A stretch of 64,000 nt of DNA from Liolophura sinensis (Eukaryota; Mollusca; Polyplacophora; Chitonida; Chitonidae): contig NC_088302.1 of the NCBI RefSeq assembly GCF_032854445.1, forward strand, positions 19,713,338 through 19,777,337, written 5' to 3'. Shown here piece after piece: positions 59,565 to 64,000 of this stretch. Position numbers and translations under genes: made by a program. Position 1 is the first letter of the stretch. Each line of letters starts with the position of its first letter. The notes under the pieces are model-generated. The model was not told the origin of the DNA. It searched no databases and saw only the letters and a list, made by a program, of their open reading frames with translations.

Positions 59565-62500
59565 GCAACCATGCTCACACAACTCAACCTTCTCTGACAG
59601 GCTGTTGTGACCTTTTACAACCTTGCTCACACAAGAGCTGCACAACCTTCACTGACAGGCTGTTGTGACTCTGTACAACCTTGCTCACACAAGAGCTACA
59701 CAACCTTCTCTGACCGGCTGTTGTGACCCTGTACAACCTTGCTCACACAAGAGCTACACAACCTTCTCTGACAGGCTGTTGTGACCCTGTACAACCTTGC
59801 TCACACAAGAGCTACTCAACCGTCTCTGACAGGCTGTTGTGACTGTGTACAACCATCCTCACACAAGAGCTACACAACCTTCTCTGACAGGCTGTTGTGA
59901 CTCTGTACAACCATCCTCACACAAGAGCTACACAACCTTTTCTGACAAGCTGTTGTGATTCTGTACAACCTTGCTCATACAAGAGCTACTCAACCGTCTC
60001 TGACAGGCTGTTGTGACTGTGTACAACCATCCTCACACAAGAGCTACACAACCTTCTCTGACAGGCTGTTGTGACACTGTATAACCATGCTCACACAAGA
60101 GCTACACAACCTTCTCTGACAGGCTGTTGTAACACTGTACAACCATGCTCACACAAAAGCTACACAACCTTTTCTGACAGGCTGTTGTGACTGTACAACC
60201 TTGCTCACAAAAGAGCTACACAACCTTCTCTGACAGGCTGTTGTGAAACTGTACAACCTTGCTCACACAAGAGCTACACTGTCTTCTCTGACAGGCTTTT
60301 GTGACTCTGTACAACCTTGGTCACACAAGAACTACACAGTCTTCTCTGACAGGCTGTTGTAACACTGTATAACCATGCTCACACAAGAGCTACACAACCT
60401 TCTCTGACAGGCTGTTGTAACACTGTACAACCATGCTCACACAAAAGCTACACAACCTTTTCTGACAGGCTGTTGTGACTGTACAACCTTGCTCACACAA
60501 GAGCTACACAACCTTCTCTGACAGGCTGTTGTGACCCTGTACAACCTTGCTCACACAAGAGCTACTCAACCGTCTCTGACAGGCTGTTGTGACTGTGTAC
60601 AACCATCCTCACACAAGAGCTACACAACCTTCTCTGACAGGCTGTTGTGACTCTGTACAACCATCCTCACACAAGAGCTACACAACCTTTTCTGACAAGC
60701 TGTTGTGATTCTGTACAACCTTGCTCATACAAGAGCTACTCAACCGTCTCTGACAGGCTGTTGTGACTGTGTACAACCATCCTCACACAAGAGCTACACA
60801 ACCTTCTCTGACAGGCTGTTGTGACACTGTATAACCATGCTCACACAAGAGCTACACAACCTTCTCTGACAGGCTGTTGTAACACTGTACAACCATGCTC
60901 ACACAAAAGCTACACAACCTTTTCTGACAGGCTGTTGTGACTGTACAACCTTGCTCACAAAAGAGCTACACAACCTTCTCTGACAGGCTGTTGTGAAACT
61001 GTACAACCTTGCTCACACAAGAGCTACACTGTCTTCTCTGACAGGCTTTTGTGACTCTGTACAACCTTGGTCACACAAGAACTACACAGTCTTCTCTGAC
61101 AGGCTGTTGTAACACTGTATAACCATGCTCACACAAGAGCTACACAACCTTCTCTGACAGGCTGTTGTAACACTGTACAACCATGCTCACACAAAAGCTA
61201 CACAACCTTTTCTGACAGGCTGTTGTGACTGTACAACCTTGCTCACACAAGAGCTACACAACCTTCTCTGACAGGCTGTTGTGATACTGTACAACCTTGC
61301 TCACACAAGAGCTCCACAGCTTTCTCCGACAGGCTGTTGTGAAACTGTACAACCTTGCTCACAAAAGAGCTACACAGCTTTCTCCGACAGGCTGTTGTGA
61401 AACTGTACAACCTTGCTCACACAAGAGCTACACAATCTTCTCTGACAAGCTTTTGTGACTGTACAACCATCCTCACACAAGAGCTACACTGTCTTCTCTG
61501 ACAGGCTGTTGTGACTCTGTACAACCTTGCTCACACAAGAGCTACACAACCTTCTCTGACAGGCTGCTGTGACACTGTGCAACCCTGCTCACACAAGAGC
61601 TATACTGCCCTCTCCGACAGGCTGTTGTGACACTGTACAACCTTGCTCACACAAGAGCTACACAACCTTCTGTGACAGGCTTCTGTGACTCTGTACAACC
61701 TTGGTCACACAAGAGCTACACAGTCTTCTCCGACAGGCTGTTGTGACTCTGTACAACCATGCTCACACAAGAGCTATGCAGCTTTCTGCGACAGGCTGTT
61801 GTGAAACTGTACAACCTTGCTCACACAAGAGCTACACTGTCTTCTCTGACAAGCTTTTGTGACTGTACAACCATCCTCACACAAGGGCTACACTGTCTTC
61901 TCTGACAGGCTGTTGTGACTCTGTACAACCTTGCTCACACAAGAACTACACAGCCTTTTCTGACAGGCTGTTGTGATACTGTACAACCATGCTCACACAA
62001 AAGCTACACAACCTTCTCTGACAGGCTGCTGTGACTCTGTGCAACCTTGCTCACACAAGAGCTATACTGCCCTTTCCGACAGGCTATTGTGACACTGTAC
62101 AACCTTGCTCACACAAGAGCTACACAACCTTCTGTGACAGGCTGTTGTAACACTGTACAATCATGCTCACACAAGAGCTACACTGCCTTCTCTGACAAGG
62201 TTTTGTGACACTGTACAACCTTGCTCACACAAGAGCTACACTGCCTTCTCTGACAGGCTGTTGTGACTATGTACAACCATGCTCACACAAGAGCTACACA
62301 GCTTTCTCTGACAGGCTGTTGTGATACTGTACAACCTTGCTCACACAAGAGCTACACAACCTTCTCTGACAGGCTTTTGTGACTCTGTACAACCTTGCTC
62401 ACACAAGAGCTACACAACATTTTCTGACAGGCTGTTGTGATACTGTACAACCTTGGTCACACAAGAGCTACACAACCTTCTCTGACAGGCTTTTGTGACT

Positions 62501-63355
62501 CTGTACAACCTTGCTCACACAAGAGCTACACAACCTTTTCTGACAGGCTGTTGTGATACTTTACAACCTTGCTCACACAAGAGCTACACAGCCTTCTCTG
62601 ACAGGCTGTTGTGATACTGTGCAACCATCCTCACACAAGAGCTACACAACCTTCTCTGACAAGCTTTAGTGACTGTACAACCATCCTCACACAAGAGCTA
62701 CACAACCTTCTCTGACAGGCTGTTGTGAAACTGTACAACCTTGCTCACACAAGAGCTACACAACCTTCTCTGACAGGCTTTTGTGACTCTGTACAACCTT
62801 GGTCACACAAGAACTACGCAGTCTTCTCTGACAGGCTGTTGTGACACTGTACAATCTTGCTCACACAAGAGCTACACAACCTTCTCTGACAAGCTGTTGT
62901 GACTCTGTACAACCATCCTCACACAAGAGCTATACAACCTTCTCTGACAGGCTGTTGTGAAACTGTACAACCTTGGTCACACAAGAGCTATACAACCTTC
63001 TCTGACAGGCTTTTGTGACTCTGTACAACCTTGGTCACACAAGAACTACACAGTCTTCTCTGACAGGCTGTTGTGACACTGTACAACCATGCTCACACAA
63101 GAGCTACAATGCCTTCTCCGACAGGCTGTTGTGACTGTAGAACCTTGGTCACACAAGAGCTACACGGCCTTCTCCGACAGGCTGTTGTGACTGTGTAAAA
63201 CCTTGGTCACAAAAGAGCTCCACTGCTTTCTCTGACAGGCTGTTGTGATACTGTGCAATCACACTCACATAAAAGCTACACAACCTTCTGTGATATACGG
63301 TTGTGAATCCGTACAACCATGGTTACTCTGGAGCTACACAACCTTCTCTAACAGA
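59565..63355. repeat. 58-bp minisatellite, about 65 copies, with 745-bp duplication
   Basis: The unit AGGCTGTTGTGACTCTGTAC, AACCTTGCTCACACAAGAGC, TACACAACCTTCTCTGAC repeats throughout. Diagnostic variants recur 745 bp apart: CTACTCAACCGTCTCTGAC near 59815 and 60560 and again near 59990 and 60735, and GCTCACAAAAGAGC near 60205 and 60950. About 59760-60504 is therefore duplicated as 60505-61249 with almost no differences. The array fills much of the RasGRF intron after the last DH exon; the 3' end decays by 63355. Confidence 0.96.
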
Positions 63356-63774
63356 CTGGCTGTTGTAGAAAGACATCTGGTAAAGACACTATATGTATAT
63401 TACAATTATAGGTCCAATTGTGCTTAACTCAGAATCCCATGTGCCACTTCTTAGTGTCTATGGAACTGGGCATTGTAATTTGATGCATGAACATGTATTC
63501 TTTAATATGTATTTGTGTGACTGAAATCAGTCTTTGTGACTGAAATTATCAGTCACATGAAACATTCATACATGATGTTAAACTTTTTAATAAATTTATA
63601 TATTGGCTTTTAAGAGCAGACTGTGGTTAAGAGCTTGTCTTTCAATCTTAGTCTTGGACAGGAAATTTGTAGTTCCTTTGCTCTTTGTGACATGCTCAAT
63701 GGGCCATTGGCACTATCTGGTGTTCATTGACGACAGTGTGATGTGCATATCCGTGCACCTGTGCACTCATACAT

Positions 63775-63897
63775 GTAGGAAAACATGCCAAAGGTCCGTG
63801 GTTCAACCCCAGCTTGCCTCCACCAATAAGACCAGCCCCCACCGTATAACTGAAAAATTCAGGAGAATGGCATGAAACAACAATCAAATAAATAAAG
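63775..63897 (+). mobile_element. Degraded SINE family B-like copy
   Basis: CCGTGGTTCAACCCCAGC resembles a B box. It is followed by CACCGTATAACTGAAAAATT and the tail CATGAAACAACAATCAAATA then AATAAA, typical of family B with several changes. The 5' part may extend upstream to about 63610 but is too diverged to assign. Confidence 0.6.
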
Positions 63898-64000
63898 TAA
63901 ACTTTATTAACTTATTTCTTTTTGTGTTTATGTATTTGTTTCTTTCTTTATTTGTTGTTCAGGGTTATAAACAAGAATGTTTCATTTTTAAGATTGCAGT

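Larger units (their letters stand above)
57943..64000 (+). other. RasGRF: RasGRF intron after the DH domain, incomplete (over 6 kb)
   Basis: Starts GTGAGTTC. Up to about 59220 it is unique and AT-rich. It then contains a degraded SINE, the 58-bp array and another SINE-like copy. No segment encoding the start of the second PH domain was recognised before 64000. Confidence 0.8.

Overview
This is a eukaryotic (animal) genomic window, AT-rich, intron-dominated and dense in repeats. The only protein-coding gene I can support is a plus-strand Ras guanine-nucleotide-releasing factor (RasGRF1/2 family). Eight consecutive coding exons lie between 43342 and 57942. All have GT/AG junctions and compatible phases, and together they encode 364 residues: the end of the N-terminal PH domain, a coiled coil, an IQ motif and most of the DH (Rho-GEF) domain. 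Neither end of the gene is in the window. The first PH exon(s) must lie upstream, and the second PH, REM and CDC25 (Ras-GEF) exons downstream. Positions 1-43341 are therefore best read as one very long 5' intron, and 57943-64000 as the start of another intron. The gene organisation and the tRNA-derived SINEs (one ending in CACTCACTCACTC, one ending in AAAACACCAATCAAATAAATAAA) suggest a lophotrochozoan, most likely a mollusc. That assignment is inference from general familiarity, not a database match.

Layout. 1-14000: unique or weakly repetitive sequence with SINE copies (233-503 minus, about 1941-2285 plus), a large fold-back palindrome centred near 8145, and minisatellites at about 11626-12090 and 13575-13935. 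14178-19580: a 5.4-kb satellite block with a period near 103 bp. 19581-31090: mostly unique sequence with a SINE (20643-21009) and short tandem arrays of 36, 34 and 41 bp period. 31090-41390: five further minisatellite blocks (47, 21 and 107 bp, and a composite 93/119 bp), truncated SINEs and MITE-like elements. 42205-57942: the RasGRF exons, with minisatellites packed between them. 59560-63350: a 3.8-kb, 58-bp-period array inside the last visible intron, containing a 745-bp tandem duplication.

The most interesting signal is that three of the eight exons carry tandem arrays that appear to be copies of the exon's own edge and splice site. A 49-bp array leads into the first visible exon, repeating the 3' splice site and exon start. 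A 26-28-bp array follows the fifth exon, repeating the exon end and a GTGAGT donor five times. A 66-bp array precedes the sixth exon, repeating acceptor plus the first 44 exon bases plus a decoy donor. Other notable items are a 40-bp SINE remnant bounded by a perfect 12-bp target duplication, a TA-flanked MITE family with three copies, and a minisatellite that carries both a SINE and a MITE inserted in it.
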